From Diploptera punctata (taxonomy: Eukaryota; Arthropoda; Insecta; Blattodea; Blaberidae), in NCBI GenBank assembly GCA_030220185.1, contig JASPKZ010008351.1, positions 1,922,001 through 1,986,000 of the forward strand: 64,000 nt of DNA, read 5' to 3'. The notes beneath the pieces are model-generated. The model was not told where the DNA came from and did not search any database. It worked only from the letters and a program-made list of their open reading frames with translations. Shown here piece by piece: positions 61,501-63,370 of the stretch. Each line of letters begins with the position of its first letter. Position 1 is the first letter of the stretch. A program made the position numbers and the translations under genes.

Positions 61501-62500
61501 GAGAAAGGAGATAAAACTGATTGCAACAACTATAGGGGCATCTCATTACTTTCAACTATGTACAAAATTCTAACAAATATATTAGTGAGCAGACTCACTC
61601 CTTGTTTTGATGAGATTCTAGGAGATCATCAATATGGATTTAGAAGAAACAGGTCTACAACAGATCAGATTTTTAGCTTAAGATAGATTTTAGAAAAGAA
61701 ATGGGAATATAATGGTACTGTATATCAACTATACGTAGGCTTCCAAAAGTCATACGATTCTATTAAGAGGGAGAAGTATATAGTATCCTGCTGGAGTTCG
61801 GAATTCCTAAAAAGTTAGTTAGACTTATACGAATATGTCTAAATGGCACAAGGAGTAGGGTGCGTGTAGGCAAACAGTTTTCGGATATTTTTGAAATCCA
61901 CAATAGGTACAATGGGTTAAAGCAAGGAGATGCACTATCTCCTCTACTATTTAATTTTGTATTAGAGCATGCCATCAAATCTTTAGAGGATGAAGAAGGC
62001 CTACAACCCAATGCTGTGATTAGCACTCTTTTTCCATATACCTGCAACTTAAAAACCTTGAAACTCAAGGTTTGGCATTGATTGATTCTATTCCAGTTAA
62101 TGGATATTTCGAGCTTGTTATATTGCATATAATCCGGTCTCTAATAATTAGGTTTTTATTTCTAGTGGTATCCTCCCACGGAGAAGAATTAGATTGGAGA
62201 TTAAATTTTGCTAACCTGAAATTTCAAAATTCATTATAAATTGTCTTGGAATCTTTTTTTGATATTATATATTTTTGGAATTCTGCAGAGTTCAGAACCT
62301 GATATGCGAAGAAGAAGGGAAGCATACCAAGAAGAACTTCGCAAACAGATAGAGGAAAAACGAAGGATTGAAGCTGAGGAAGAGGAGAAAGAACGAAGGA
62401 AGGAAGCAGCCATATCTCGTAGAGCAGAGTTACAGAGGGAAAGAATGAGGCAGGAGTATGTTAGGGAAGAGACTTTAAGAAGAGAAAGGCAATTACAAAG
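22910..62500 (+). CDS. CSPP1-like centrosome/spindle-pole protein gene, 12 candidate exons, 3' end outside window
   Basis: Reconstructed by eye from exons 22910-23005, 26263-26322, 30823-30966, 33567-33683, 37561-37692, 42008-42139, 48125-48249, 51986-52085, 55953-56195, 60830-61141 and 62289-62500 (about 557 codons), with one doubtful exon at 54990. Seen: every junction has AG/GT, phases join without stops, and the protein is rich in K/E/R and predicted coiled coil. The block LGLGEYEEKRRQILERKKRE in the exon at 55953 resembles the GEDYERKK...YRRYL-type repeats of vertebrate CSPP1, and the last exon is a long E/R/K helix as in CSPP1. Known of the family: CSPP1 binds microtubules at centrosomes, spindle poles and the ciliary axoneme. 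Inferred: this is the insect homologue. Alternative: another coiled-coil centrosomal protein. The C-terminal half lies beyond 64000; introns are full of transposons. Confidence 0.5.
23006..23598. other. Intron 1, no gene seen
   Basis: AT-rich. Text such as TAGGTCATTAAATGCC near 23130 and AATGCCTATTTAATGG near 23363 resembles the internal part of the hAT family (compare 35750-35790), so decayed hAT scraps are possible. Confidence 0.5.
23599..23790 (-). mobile_element. Retroposon family B
   Basis: Minus strand ends in poly(A) (T-run at 23590). A second copy is at 51530-51737 (+). Body includes ACCAGAAATGTCGAAAGACA. No tRNA-like head recognised. Confidence 0.5.
23791..23997 (-). mobile_element. 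Penelope 3' end with hammerhead-like core
   Basis: Nearly identical to 57845-58045. Core on the minus strand at 23847-23878: CTGAGGAT, stem GGAACA/TGTTCC, GAAAC. Donor-like ATGAGGTGAATG is weaker here. Confidence 0.5.
23998..24172 (-). mobile_element. SINE family A, truncated
   Basis: From the (ATG)n body to the CCACCGCTGTGG head; 3' part missing. Confidence 0.5.
24236..24406. repeat. Foldback, arms about 75 bp
   Basis: TTTTATCTCATAGTTTATG ... and its complement bracket a 12-nt loop near 24315-24327. No hammerhead-like core. Confidence 0.5.
24715..24900 (-). mobile_element. Penelope 3' end, decayed
   Basis: Minus strand shows a donor-like TATAAGGTGAGATG, a decayed core (GGAGGC..GCCTTT, GAAAC) and the C-terminal RISSV/DGSSED-like codons after GIY-YIG. 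Confidence 0.5.
24946..24970. repeat. (AT)n
   Basis: Dinucleotide repeat next to a SINE tail; similar runs at 25319-25330 and 25998-26016. Confidence 0.5.
24971..25318 (-). mobile_element. SINE family A
   Basis: Complete copy, (CCAT)n at 24971, head at 25318. TATATA lies on both sides, a possible target duplication. Confidence 0.5.
25443..25724 (+). mobile_element. SINE family A, 5'-truncated
   Basis: Starts at the B-box CCCGGGTTCGATCCCCGG and ends with (GGAT)n. Only 125 bp from the inverted copy before it, so the two could pair in RNA. Confidence 0.5.
25893..25998 (-). mobile_element. Penelope terminal fragment
   Basis: AATCACTATGAGGTTTAATT, TTACCTCTCCTCATATAAAT and ATTTCGAGAC match the end of the copies at 31560 and 60075. 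Cut by (AT)n in the hammerhead-like core. Confidence 0.5.
26263..26322 (+). CDS. CSPP1-like exon 2
   Basis: Twenty codons (RKLGDDGEKLHELSNNSRYK) between ttttcacag and AAG|gtaaga, phase 0 on both sides. No shared domain is visible; it is assigned by splice signals, open frame and phase. Confidence 0.5.
26330..27010. other. Intron, no gene seen
   Basis: AT-rich, nothing recognised. Confidence 0.5.
27020..28046 (+). mobile_element. Non-LTR element 3' end with RNase H domain
   Basis: An open frame from about 27020 is broken near 27290; then YTHFDGEIQAIQLALTQLLY and VVLSDSTSAIQAI, and from 27496 (177 codons) IFQLQWIPSHCGVHGNEMAN LLAKKGT, the RNase H E-D-H signature. Ends in (ACT)n at 28030-28046. 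RNase H placed after RT fits I/jockey-group elements. 5'-truncated. Confidence 0.5.
28047..28737 (+). pseudogene. Non-LTR RT C-terminal relic (third family)
   Basis: Reads IEKTKYLCIGEEM, IQCTYLGTKLDHSGD, then SILTYGAEVWRIPTREMKRI and RLQWYGHVKRMPEQRLPKIL, ending in (GAT)n. Lies head-to-tail with the element before it; two frameshifts. Confidence 0.5.
28815..29220 (-). mobile_element. RTE-like 3' fragment
   Basis: Decayed copy of the last 400 bases; the tail repeat is lost. Confidence 0.5.
29300..30130. mobile_element. Penelope inverted dimer containing a non-LTR scrap
   Basis: Left arm (29300-29385 plus 29760-29930) and right arm (29935-30125) share TATGAGGTAAGAAATAATC ends and a CTGACGAT...GATAC core (30024-30052 +; mirrored 29799-29828). 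A family-2 non-LTR tail (minus strand, TAGGCAATTGCCTGTTCCGA) at 29385-29555 splits the left arm. 29560-29750 is unassigned. Confidence 0.5.
30160..30320 (-). mobile_element. RTE-like 3' scrap
   Basis: TTCCAATAATCCCATGTACA through CTACATGGAG matches the GDW.../GRPR region of the element, decayed. Confidence 0.5.
30325..30822. other. Intron, no gene seen
   Basis: AT-rich; ends in the exon 3 acceptor. Confidence 0.5.
30823..30966 (+). CDS. CSPP1-like exon 3
   Basis: Forty-eight codons between gttggcag and AAG|gtaatg, phase 0/0. Hydrophilic, with a serine-rich part (FRSFSQDGESSGK) and a basic end (TTPRRFHNEQRHGMKK). It looks disordered, with a TP site that could be phosphorylated. Confidence 0.5.
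31000..31640 (+). mobile_element. Penelope-like element, GIY-YIG 3' end
   Basis: A + strand frame at 31106-31564 carries KTKRNLKTRVKEHLRNIKNG, AAHAWSEKHLIESKASLIKQ and ELTVWEKIHIQKNKGKLMNF, the second half of the GIY-YIG endonuclease; the GIY and YIG motifs themselves are missing because the 5' part is replaced by terminal-repeat sequence (31085-31195). A hammerhead-like core sits at 31521-31550 and the donor-like GAGAGGTAAG at 31580. Confidence 0.5.
31640..32335 (+). mobile_element. RTE-like element, decayed, first part
   Basis: From STTDQIF through a decayed YADD-type segment (VYIDDIELLGN near 31985) to ALQRVLSSQLLS; continues at 32893 after an insertion. Confidence 0.5.
32336..32892 (-). 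mobile_element. Family-2 non-LTR 3' fragment inserted in the RTE-like copy
   Basis: Minus strand reads KIILENQSIEQVSSFKYLGC, MAVPTILQECETWAPVKRQK, RQVKGCTRLDRIRNEDIREE, WIDHMDGMSKERYPLLARNY and GRRDVGRPRRRWADAL, ending in (ATG)n. Short direct repeat TGAAAATATA at 32326 and 32893. The frame is open for about 170 codons, so the insertion is fairly young. Confidence 0.5.
32893..33345 (+). mobile_element. RTE-like element, second part to tail
   Basis: Resumes with KIYKTVILPIILYGCES, GPKRDVQTDKWRKLHNNELH and WKLLVGKPEEN; ends CCAGTGAGTTAGTTAG. Confidence 0.5.
33567..33683 (+). CDS. CSPP1-like exon 4, divergent copy of the repeated module
   Basis: Thirty-nine codons between cttgttgtag and AAG|gtaata, phase 0/0. 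The core NDVRDTKKVELIDKLAS aligns with DDIREKKKDKLILKLTS of the next exon, so this is probably an older copy of the module repeated in exons 5-7. Confidence 0.5.
33782..33918. mobile_element. Short foldback with hammerhead-like cores on both strands
   Basis: TTACACCTCACATCATATC pairs with the right end. Cores: minus 33820-33850 (CTGAAGAT, GTAA...TTAC, GAAAC) and plus 33850-33879 (GTGAAGAT, GTAACC/GGTTAC, GAAAC). Confidence 0.5.
33985..34845 (+). mobile_element. pogo/CENP-B-like DNA transposon relic
   Basis: A 67-codon frame at 34130 reads FKKSYGWARQFTTCHDLVIW QHTSIVQKLPDMYQEKLYHF, similar to the CENP-B/Tc5-type helix-turn-helix of pogo transposases. Similar AAAACTAGG(A/G)TGC(G/T)GC motifs at 34027 and 34757 may be degenerate ends. 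No DDE domain remains. Confidence 0.5.
34950..35231 (-). mobile_element. SINE family G
   Basis: Minus strand: tRNA-like head (GGTGGACTAATGGTTATGCT, then GGTTTAAACCCGGC) and a body with GAAAATCTTCAGACT-type sequence. One copy; a loosely similar unit is at 48485-48625. Confidence 0.5.
35232..35623. other. Intron, no gene seen
   Basis: Begins with ATAATA repeats and a CCTCATAGTGTCATTTCCT Penelope-type end near 35270. Otherwise unrecognised. Confidence 0.5.
35632..36417 (+). mobile_element. hAT transposon, internally deleted, with 8-bp target duplication
   Basis: GTTATTAT flanks it (35624-35631 and 36418-36425). Ends begin TAGAG(A/T)CC in inverted orientation. A frame at 35943 carries a BED-type zinc finger: LTNFVKEFGAEIFSSDSSVL FCKVC...KKCHVSQHVHTAKHK. 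The catalytic domain is missing. Eight-base duplication plus BED finger is diagnostic for hAT. Confidence 0.5.
36447..36835 (-). mobile_element. RTE-like 3' fragment
   Basis: Tail TAACTAACTCACTGGCACTA, then GHVARM-region and GPKRDEQTGGWRRPHNSELY on the minus strand; stops at VLRKIF. Confidence 0.5.
37080..37425 (+). mobile_element. RTE-like 3' fragment with internal duplication
   Basis: SRRLRWAGHV-region text occurs twice (37130-37180 and 37195-37240), followed by decayed GRP and DLR segments. Confidence 0.5.
37561..37692 (+). CDS. CSPP1-like exon 5, module copy A
   Basis: Forty-four codons beginning KSPRNELQSPLPDDIREKKK, between ctttctttgtag and AAG|gtaaaa, phase 0/0. Of 44 residues 35 are identical to exon 6, which has the same length and phase. 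The module has an SP-rich start, a conserved LPDD(I/V)RE core and an amphipathic K/E helix. Confidence 0.5.
37735..37765 (-). repeat. Fragment of the composite tRNA retroposon repeat
   Basis: TTTAACACTTCTCACTGAAGG and following bases match, in reverse, the 50-bp direct repeat at 49355 and 49645. Confidence 0.5.
37923..38420 (-). pseudogene. GIY-YIG endonuclease fragment, left arm
   Basis: In the frame VYIGKTKRNLEIRTKEHFRN, IEKSAIAAHSLLEHH and ELTIWEKIYIQKNKNRSMNF: YIG, the catalytic R-region, H and the late E of Penelope GIY-YIG nucleases. The first ~35 codons are read-through of the other arm. Truncated before the GIY motif. Confidence 0.5.
38196..38645 (+). pseudogene. GIY-YIG endonuclease fragment, right arm
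   Basis: Mirror of the left arm with CEDCNKVYIGKTKRNLEIRT preserved (the Cys pair before YIG) and then the same domain; stops after IVDCR, slightly earlier than the left copy. Start is read-through of the left arm. Confidence 0.5.
39117..39186 (+). mobile_element. SINE family A 3' scrap
   Basis: TAGTAAAGCTGTGAAGAATA through TTTTGGGCAGAA matches the last 70 bases before the tail. Confidence 0.5.
39217..39420 (-). pseudogene. Penelope RT relic
   Basis: KFTIELEKNKQILFLDLNII then IYTGKIPIQI is the FT-E...FLD...Y(R)KPT region of Penelope RT; upstream DALKLLNFQDEYL in a shifted frame. Confidence 0.5.
39452..39644. mobile_element. Foldback with hammerhead-like core
   Basis: Arms of about 80 bp. 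Core on minus at 39521-39546: CTGAAGAA, GGTACA/TGTACC, GAAAC. The other arm keeps the stem and GAAAC but not CTGANGA. Confidence 0.5.
39875..40020 (+). mobile_element. SINE family D fragment
   Basis: GGGGGACCCGACATGCTAAC through CCCTGTCG matches the middle and 3' part, opposite in orientation to the other three copies. Confidence 0.5.
40138..40580 (+). mobile_element. RTE-like 3' fragment
   Basis: From CETWALTLREERSLRIFENK to the AGTGAGTTAGTTAGTTAG tail; frameshifts at several places. Confidence 0.5.
40822..41723 (+). mobile_element. mariner transposon, catalytic core deleted
   Basis: TA on both sides; inverted ends of about 29 bp (CGAGGGTGGATCAAATATAA / complement at 41695-41723). 902 bp against roughly 1.3 kb for a complete mariner. 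Confidence 0.5.
40977..41398 (+). pseudogene. mariner transposase, N-terminal DNA-binding part
   Basis: From the ATG at 40977 (MSEQEVHTSVSQCIIIKFLA) the frame shows the two helix-turn-helix motifs: PSEILRRLHAQFGEATLSKM QVYDWCKKIL and VTISEIASHVGISFGSVQAI. It stops at 41398 directly after a deletion. The C-terminal HPPYSPDLSPCDYHLFGPLK with the third catalytic Asp follows in another frame (41410-41510). First two catalytic Asp residues are gone, so it cannot transpose itself. Confidence 0.5.
41730..42007. other. Intron before exon 6
   Basis: No element recognised. 41930-41985 (CCAGCACTCTTCACATTCTG) resembles 42930-42985, which may record duplication of intron along with the exon. Confidence 0.5.
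42008..42139 (+). CDS. CSPP1-like exon 6, module copy B
   Basis: Forty-four codons beginning KSPCRELQSPLPDDVREKRK, between cttgtttgtag and AAG|gtgaaa, phase 0/0. Nearest relative is exon 5 (nine differences). Conserved reading frame with mainly conservative changes argues that both copies are under selection. Confidence 0.5.
42165..42290 (-). mobile_element. Non-LTR tail fragment
   Basis: (ATG)n tail and a short GRP...RW-like region on the minus strand; related to the family-2 tail at 32336. Confidence 0.5.
42575..42862 (-). mobile_element. Penelope 3' end
   Basis: Minus strand: decayed GIY-YIG C-terminus, then core at 42675-42703 (CTGAAGA, GGGACA/TGTCT, GAAAC), donor-like TATGAGGTGAGTCG at 42645, and the AACATTATGAGG-type end at 42585. 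Confidence 0.5.
43017..43595 (+). mobile_element. Family E non-LTR derivative
   Basis: Segment F (43017-43345), then ORF2 tail KTMPILEYIKQYQLNWKHHL ERMSSNRIPKAVYNYIPRGR RSLGRPMKRWREN (one frameshift) and (GAA)n. Confidence 0.5.
43596..45534. other. Intron; weak coding-like patch and a repeated motif
   Basis: 43945-44130 (+) reads DAFDSQVKRLERMSAKLEKK IQSAAESLNI, helix-like, between a PLE-type end (TTCCCAATATTAATTTAAAT at 44127) and unknown DNA; not recognised. CAGTC(G/A)(G/A)TCAGTCACAC occurs at 44470, 44646 and 44821. Nothing else seen. Confidence 0.5.
45535..47280 (-). mobile_element. RTE-like non-LTR, 5'-truncated, well preserved
   Basis: Tail (AGTA)n at 45535. Minus-strand ORF pieces: 45558-45767 (GRPRMRWENNINYDLREVDY), 45818-46297 (NTKKLGLEVNISKTKYVVTG to the EETGEWRRL region) and the RT start in 46566-47280 (MIADSRSILNRWKSYFNQLL, YRGISLL, CAFRRNRSTTDQIFSIRQIL, VDFKKAYDSIKREKLYS). 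YADYVVLLAD near 46350 has D changed to Y at the third catalytic position. Only about four frameshifts, so one of the younger copies. Confidence 0.5.
47281..48124. other. Unassigned repeat-like segment and intron
   Basis: 47345-47560 continues open on the minus strand with the RT (LRWCGEDRDGILSLLESFVL, RRVKGQRPREEIKKN) but does not resemble the element's endonuclease; it may be host DNA or another repeat at the truncation point. 47600-48124: nothing recognised. Confidence 0.5.
48125..48249 (+). CDS. CSPP1-like exon 7, module copy C with different phase
   Basis: Begins KSPCSEVFLSLPDDVREIKK after tgttttatag; 125 nt, ending AAAAG|gtgatg in phase 2 rather than phase 0. The C-terminal part diverges from copies A and B. 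Using it requires the second of the two acceptors in front of the next exon. Confidence 0.5.
48485..48625 (-). mobile_element. tRNA-derived SINE fragment
   Basis: Minus strand has AGTCTAAATGGTTACTATGC and GGGTTCAAATCTGGCC, box A/B-like, followed by TTTTTTTTAGGATG as in family G. Confidence 0.5.
48699..48992 (-). mobile_element. SINE family C, full length, with target duplication
   Basis: AATTATATATATCA at 48685-48698 and 48995-49008. Tail (CTTTA)n, head GTAGCATAGTGGTTAAGGCA on minus. Confidence 0.5.
49270..49700 (+). mobile_element. Composite tRNA retroposon, copy 1
   Basis: Left: T-run, then AGACCGAGACTCAAACCCGG GACC, the reverse complement of the right tRNA's 3' half. Right: full tRNA-like unit 49567-49639. 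A 50-bp repeat (CTTCAAATATAATTTATCCT...) follows each tRNA segment (49353 and 49643). Inserted in the pogo-like element. Confidence 0.5.
49567..49639 (+). tRNA. tRNA-like unit with GGA anticodon loop (retroposon-borne)
   Basis: D-arm GCTC-AGTTGATA-GAGC, anticodon arm TTGGC-CTGGAAA-GCCAA, T-arm CCGGG-TTCGAGT-CTCGG, acceptor GCCT/AGGC with some mismatches. GGA would read Ser codons, but real tRNA-Ser has a long variable arm, which is absent. More likely a SINE head than a working tRNA. Confidence 0.5.
50320..50547. mobile_element. Foldback with hammerhead-like core, sister of 17793
   Basis: Starts with the asymmetric tail GTAGACTTTCACGGTCGG, then 95-bp inverted arms. Core 50453-50485 (+): TTGAGGAT, GCCAGA/TCTGGC, GAAAC. 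Imperfect repeats TTTTCAAGCTTTTG / TTTTCAAACTTTG at the ends may be target duplications. Confidence 0.5.
50765..51335. mobile_element. Penelope inverted pair with terminal-repeat piece
   Basis: 50765-50930 matches 31085-31195; 50935-51065 is a minus-strand GIY-YIG end (ELTVWEK-type), 51066-51335 the plus-strand end with CTGACGAT, GGTGAC/GTCGCC, GATGC at 51196-51220 and donor-like TATGAGGTAAG at 51257. Confidence 0.5.
51357..51517 (+). mobile_element. SINE family A, 3'-truncated
   Basis: Complete tRNA-like head with CACGCAGCGGGCCCGGGTTC, body to GGCCATCG; runs directly into family B. Confidence 0.5.
51530..51737 (+). mobile_element. Retroposon family B with poly(A)
   Basis: AGGATTAGGGTCTTTCCTGG through AAAGACAAACCTGGGG and an A-run. 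Second copy inverted at 23599. Confidence 0.5.
51986..52085 (+). CDS. CSPP1-like exon 8 with two possible acceptors
   Basis: Upstream sequence is tatttttacagag. Splicing after the second AG (51986) joins the AG left by exon 7 to ATTC and gives ARG-FSEDTPLLNEQDD...; splicing after the first AG (51984) gives the same residues in phase 0 when the donor is exon 5 or 6. Ends AAGGAG|gtaata, phase 0. Acidic, 33-34 codons. Confidence 0.5.
52086..53230. other. Intron; (AT)n at 52526-52563
   Basis: AT-rich, no gene or element recognised apart from the dinucleotide repeat. Confidence 0.5.
53231..53345. mobile_element. Non-LTR tail scrap (+) and tRNA 3'-half scrap (-)
   Basis: 53232-53278 matches the (GAA)n tail at 58555. 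53300-53345 on the minus strand is a tRNA anticodon-to-3'-end half like those in the composite retroposons. Confidence 0.5.
53393..53679. mobile_element. Foldback with hammerhead-like core
   Basis: Arms about 110 bp. Core 53594-53624 (+): CTGAAGA, T, GATATA/TATATC, GAAAC. Donor-like TTTGAGGTAAGATG 30 nt later; the left arm has lost CTGANGA. Confidence 0.5.
53787..54483 (-). mobile_element. mariner-superfamily relic with inverted ends
   Basis: Ends GGTTGTTTCTTTAGTTTTGG / complement at 54455-54482. Minus strand reads VLYNPPYSPDISPCDFDLIP KLKE, then decayed text to HCWEHIVCNAGDYIKGL. No intact frame; N-terminal HTH is missing. Confidence 0.5.
54560..54740 (-). mobile_element. Family E non-LTR tail
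   Basis: (GAA)n and the YNYIPRGRR...GRPMKRWREN region on minus, without segment F. The break is at the same WKHHLERM region as in 43380. Confidence 0.5.
54741..54989. other. Intron, nothing recognised
   Basis: AT-rich; ends in the acceptor of the doubtful exon at 54990. Confidence 0.5.
54990..55097 (+). CDS. Possible alternative terminal exon (doubtful)
   Basis: A strong acceptor (tcttttattgcag) is followed by KSVDINAPLFVSDNPNIFWE..., which opens with KS like exons 5-7 but has no good phase-0 donor and runs into TAA at 55095. It could be an alternative 3' exon giving a short isoform, a decayed exon, or chance. A weak donor (GGAA|gtgaaa) would leave phase 1, which does not fit the next exon. 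Confidence 0.5.
   Translation, partial: KSVDINAPLFVSDNPNIFWEHGSENFSFFYNLQKL
55300..55590. repeat. Dispersed repeat, inverted copy of 1575-2045
   Basis: CAAACATCGCCGTTTACATT and TTATTCGTTAAATAGTCCTA match the complement of 1680-1790. Confidence 0.5.
55953..56195 (+). CDS. CSPP1-like exon 9/10, family-diagnostic block
   Basis: Eighty-one codons between ttctttaaag and AAG|gtaatt, phase 0/0. Contains RFGEYSPQNPGLLSPGKTLL then the diagnostic LGLGEYEEKRRQILERKKRE, which resembles the G-E-x-Y-E-x-K repeat of CSPP1, then a Q/D-rich helix and SSTQTDLK at the end. This exon gives the best clue to gene identity. Confidence 0.5.
56290..56608 (+). pseudogene. Non-LTR RT C-terminal relic, interrupted
   Basis: ELDWNGHVDSMIAKKNASDK TKRKETKRKKHN is a decayed GHV...RG-R domain. 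Continues at 57105-57195 with (GAA)n; the gap is the composite retroposon. Confidence 0.5.
56609..57092 (+). mobile_element. Composite tRNA retroposon, copy 2, with 12-bp target duplication
   Basis: AAAGGTAGAGAT lies at about 56597-56608 and 57093-57104. Left: a 65-bp inverted pair (56633-56696 with 56750-56820) around GCCTGAACTGGGAATCGAAC CCC..., the complement of the tRNA 3' half. Right: full tRNA-like unit 56989-57056. Same architecture as 49270-49700. Confidence 0.5.
56989..57056 (+). tRNA. tRNA-like unit with GGA anticodon loop (retroposon-borne)
   Basis: Acceptor GCCTGAA/TTCAGCC (one mismatch), D-arm GCTC-AGTGGACA-GAGC, anticodon arm TTAGC-ACGGAAA-GCTAA, T-arm with GGTTCGATTCC. A good cloverleaf, but no long variable arm as tRNA-Ser needs, and it sits inside a retroposon. 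Confidence 0.5.
57280..57545. mobile_element. Penelope inverted dimer, short
   Basis: Arms about 100 bp, nearly perfect. CTGACGAT...GATAC core at 57404-57432 (+) and 57351-57380 (-); TATGAGGTAAGAAAAAATC at the outer edge; ends with AACCTCATAATGTTAAAAA. Confidence 0.5.
57845..58500 (-). mobile_element. Penelope-like element 3' end, best preserved
   Basis: Holds the GIY-YIG frame below, core at 57903-57934 (CTGAGGAT, GGAACA/TGTTCC, GAAAC) and donor-like TATGAGGTGAGTGA at 57865. 5'-truncated just upstream. Confidence 0.5.
57900..58457 (-). pseudogene. Penelope GIY-YIG endonuclease domain, open frame of 185 codons
   Basis: Order: MRKLFIKSYTVYDFNIRLAP leader, KSGIYQIKCEECEKFYIGKT (GIY, the Penelope-type Cys pair, YIG), KRNLKTRVKEHLRN (catalytic Arg region), SAMATHAWSEKHLIEKEAKL, ELTVWEKIYIQK (late Glu) and an acidic tail. 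In active elements this nuclease nicks the target and lies after the RT. The domain is complete, but the RT is absent, so the copy is dead on its own. Confidence 0.5.
58555..59565 (-). mobile_element. Non-LTR 3' fragment, split by SINE D
   Basis: Minus strand: ISINKTKIMAFHGKDPIQSK (59560-59430), then after the SINE at 59073-59420 a CNSGLHQRTDKK...RTNWKEHLARMTENTIPKAA YNYSPQGRSLGRPKKRWKE end with (GAA)n-like tail. Confidence 0.5.
59073..59420 (-). mobile_element. SINE family D with 11-bp target duplication
   Basis: AGATAATATCC at about 59062-59072 and 59423-59433; complete body and tRNA-like head. Confidence 0.5.
59575..59830 (-). pseudogene. Penelope GIY-YIG fragment
   Basis: IRNIKNGEIEKSAIAAHNLL ENHKIEKQAKLLKHL and ELTVWENIYIQKM in broken frame; no hammerhead-like end retained. 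Confidence 0.5.
59831..60074. other. Intron, nothing recognised
   Basis: Unremarkable unique-looking DNA. Confidence 0.5.
60075..60640. mobile_element. Penelope inverted dimer
   Basis: Arms about 250 bp, meeting near 60335. Each has DLIQRFI...GRRRVSSDRHN-type C-terminus, cores at 60133-60162 (-) and 60523-60552 (+) (CTGATGAT, GAGAC/GTCTT, GAAAT) and GAGAGGTAAGAAAC outside. Same subfamily as 31000. Confidence 0.5.
60830..61141 (+). CDS. CSPP1-like exon, S/T/P-rich with two TQT motifs
   Basis: One hundred and four codons between aaattcacag and GAAATG|gtaaga, phase 0/0. Low-complexity S/T/P linker with two STQT motifs (TQT at 60881-60889 and 60950-60958), then PLSPRERKMAEFRESYSPSF, which ends in a helix-prone segment. 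A second AG seven bases later would be out of frame. Confidence 0.5.
61177..62012 (+). mobile_element. RTE-like RT fragment, both ends missing
   Basis: ADSRSILNRWKSYFNQLLNV, KTSGSDEIPTELIKSGGEKL, YRGISLLSTMYKILTNILVS, QYGFRRNRSTTDQIFSLR, then DALSPLLFNFVLEHAIKSLE; three frameshifts; stops before YADD. Begins 35 bp after an exon donor. Confidence 0.5.
62080..62142 (+). mobile_element. hAT right-end fragment (unfilled site)
   Basis: GAGCTTGTTATATTGCATAT AATCCGGTCTCTA equals the 21880 end without its SINE. Confidence 0.5.
62289..62500 (+). CDS. CSPP1-like exon, charged coiled coil; gene continues off window
   Basis: Seventy codons plus 2 nt between gaattctgcag and CAAAG|gtaaaa, phase 2 donor. 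Starts SSEPDMRRRREAYQEELRKQ and stays an E/R/K heptad-rich helix to the end, similar to the central helix of CSPP1. No acceptor that continues the frame was recognised before 64000, so the remaining exons lie to the right. Confidence 0.5.
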
Positions 62501-62639
62501 GTAAAACTTGGTTTTATTCTGCATTCCCTCTTTTGAGAGCTATGTTTTAGATTGTAGGATACTTGCCATCTGATTTAGCAGGTTCGTTTCGAAACCTGGT
62601 AGGGTTGAAAGTATTCAATCTCGAACATACAATTTTTAT

Positions 62640-63245
62640 ATATTAAATTTGGCAATTTTTGACATTATGAGGTTCAATTCATAAGAATTAAATAAATCGT
62701 GATTATTTCTTACCTCATACTTCTATGTTCCTTTAAACACAGCACTGCAGTATCGGCGACTCCTTGTCACCATCATCCGCTGTTTTCATGATTGTCAATT
62801 TTTTCTTTTGTTGATAATTATCCAAACTGCCATCTGATGTTCTTTTTAAGGAATTATTTTCTAAACTGCCATCTGTTGTATTTTTGAAGAACTTTGTAAT
62901 CAAGCTCGATTCGTCTGGAATTTCGAAGTTCATGGTTCTAGTATGGTTTTTTTGAATATATATTTTTTGCCAAACTGTTAAATCTTGATTACAAAGTTCT
63001 TCAAAAATACAACAGATGGCAGTTTAGAAAATAATTACTTAAAAAGAACATCAGATGGCAGTTTAGAAAATAATTCCTTAAAAAGAACATCAGATGGCAG
63101 TTTGGATAATTATGAACAAAAGAAAAAATTGACAATTGTGAAAACAGCTGACGATGGTGGCAAGGAGTCGCCGATACTGCAGTGCTGTGTTTAAAGGAAC
63201 ATAGAAGTATGAGGTAAGAAATAATCATGATTTATTTAATTCTTA
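62640..63245. mobile_element. Penelope inverted dimer
   Basis: Left arm minus, right arm plus, meeting near 62985; right arm has CTGACGAT, GGTGGC/GTCGCC, GATAC at 63148-63177. Both arms contain a repeated 45-bp unit (FKRTSDGSLENNS in translation), two units left and three right. Confidence 0.5.
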
Positions 63246-63370
63246 TATATACAATTTTTAATCATTAGATTGTAGTTCAATTGTCTCTCCACATAGATGG
63301 GGTTGTACAAGACCAGCTTTTTACTTATACAACTGATGACATTTTTAATGCAATTTATAATATTATGAAG

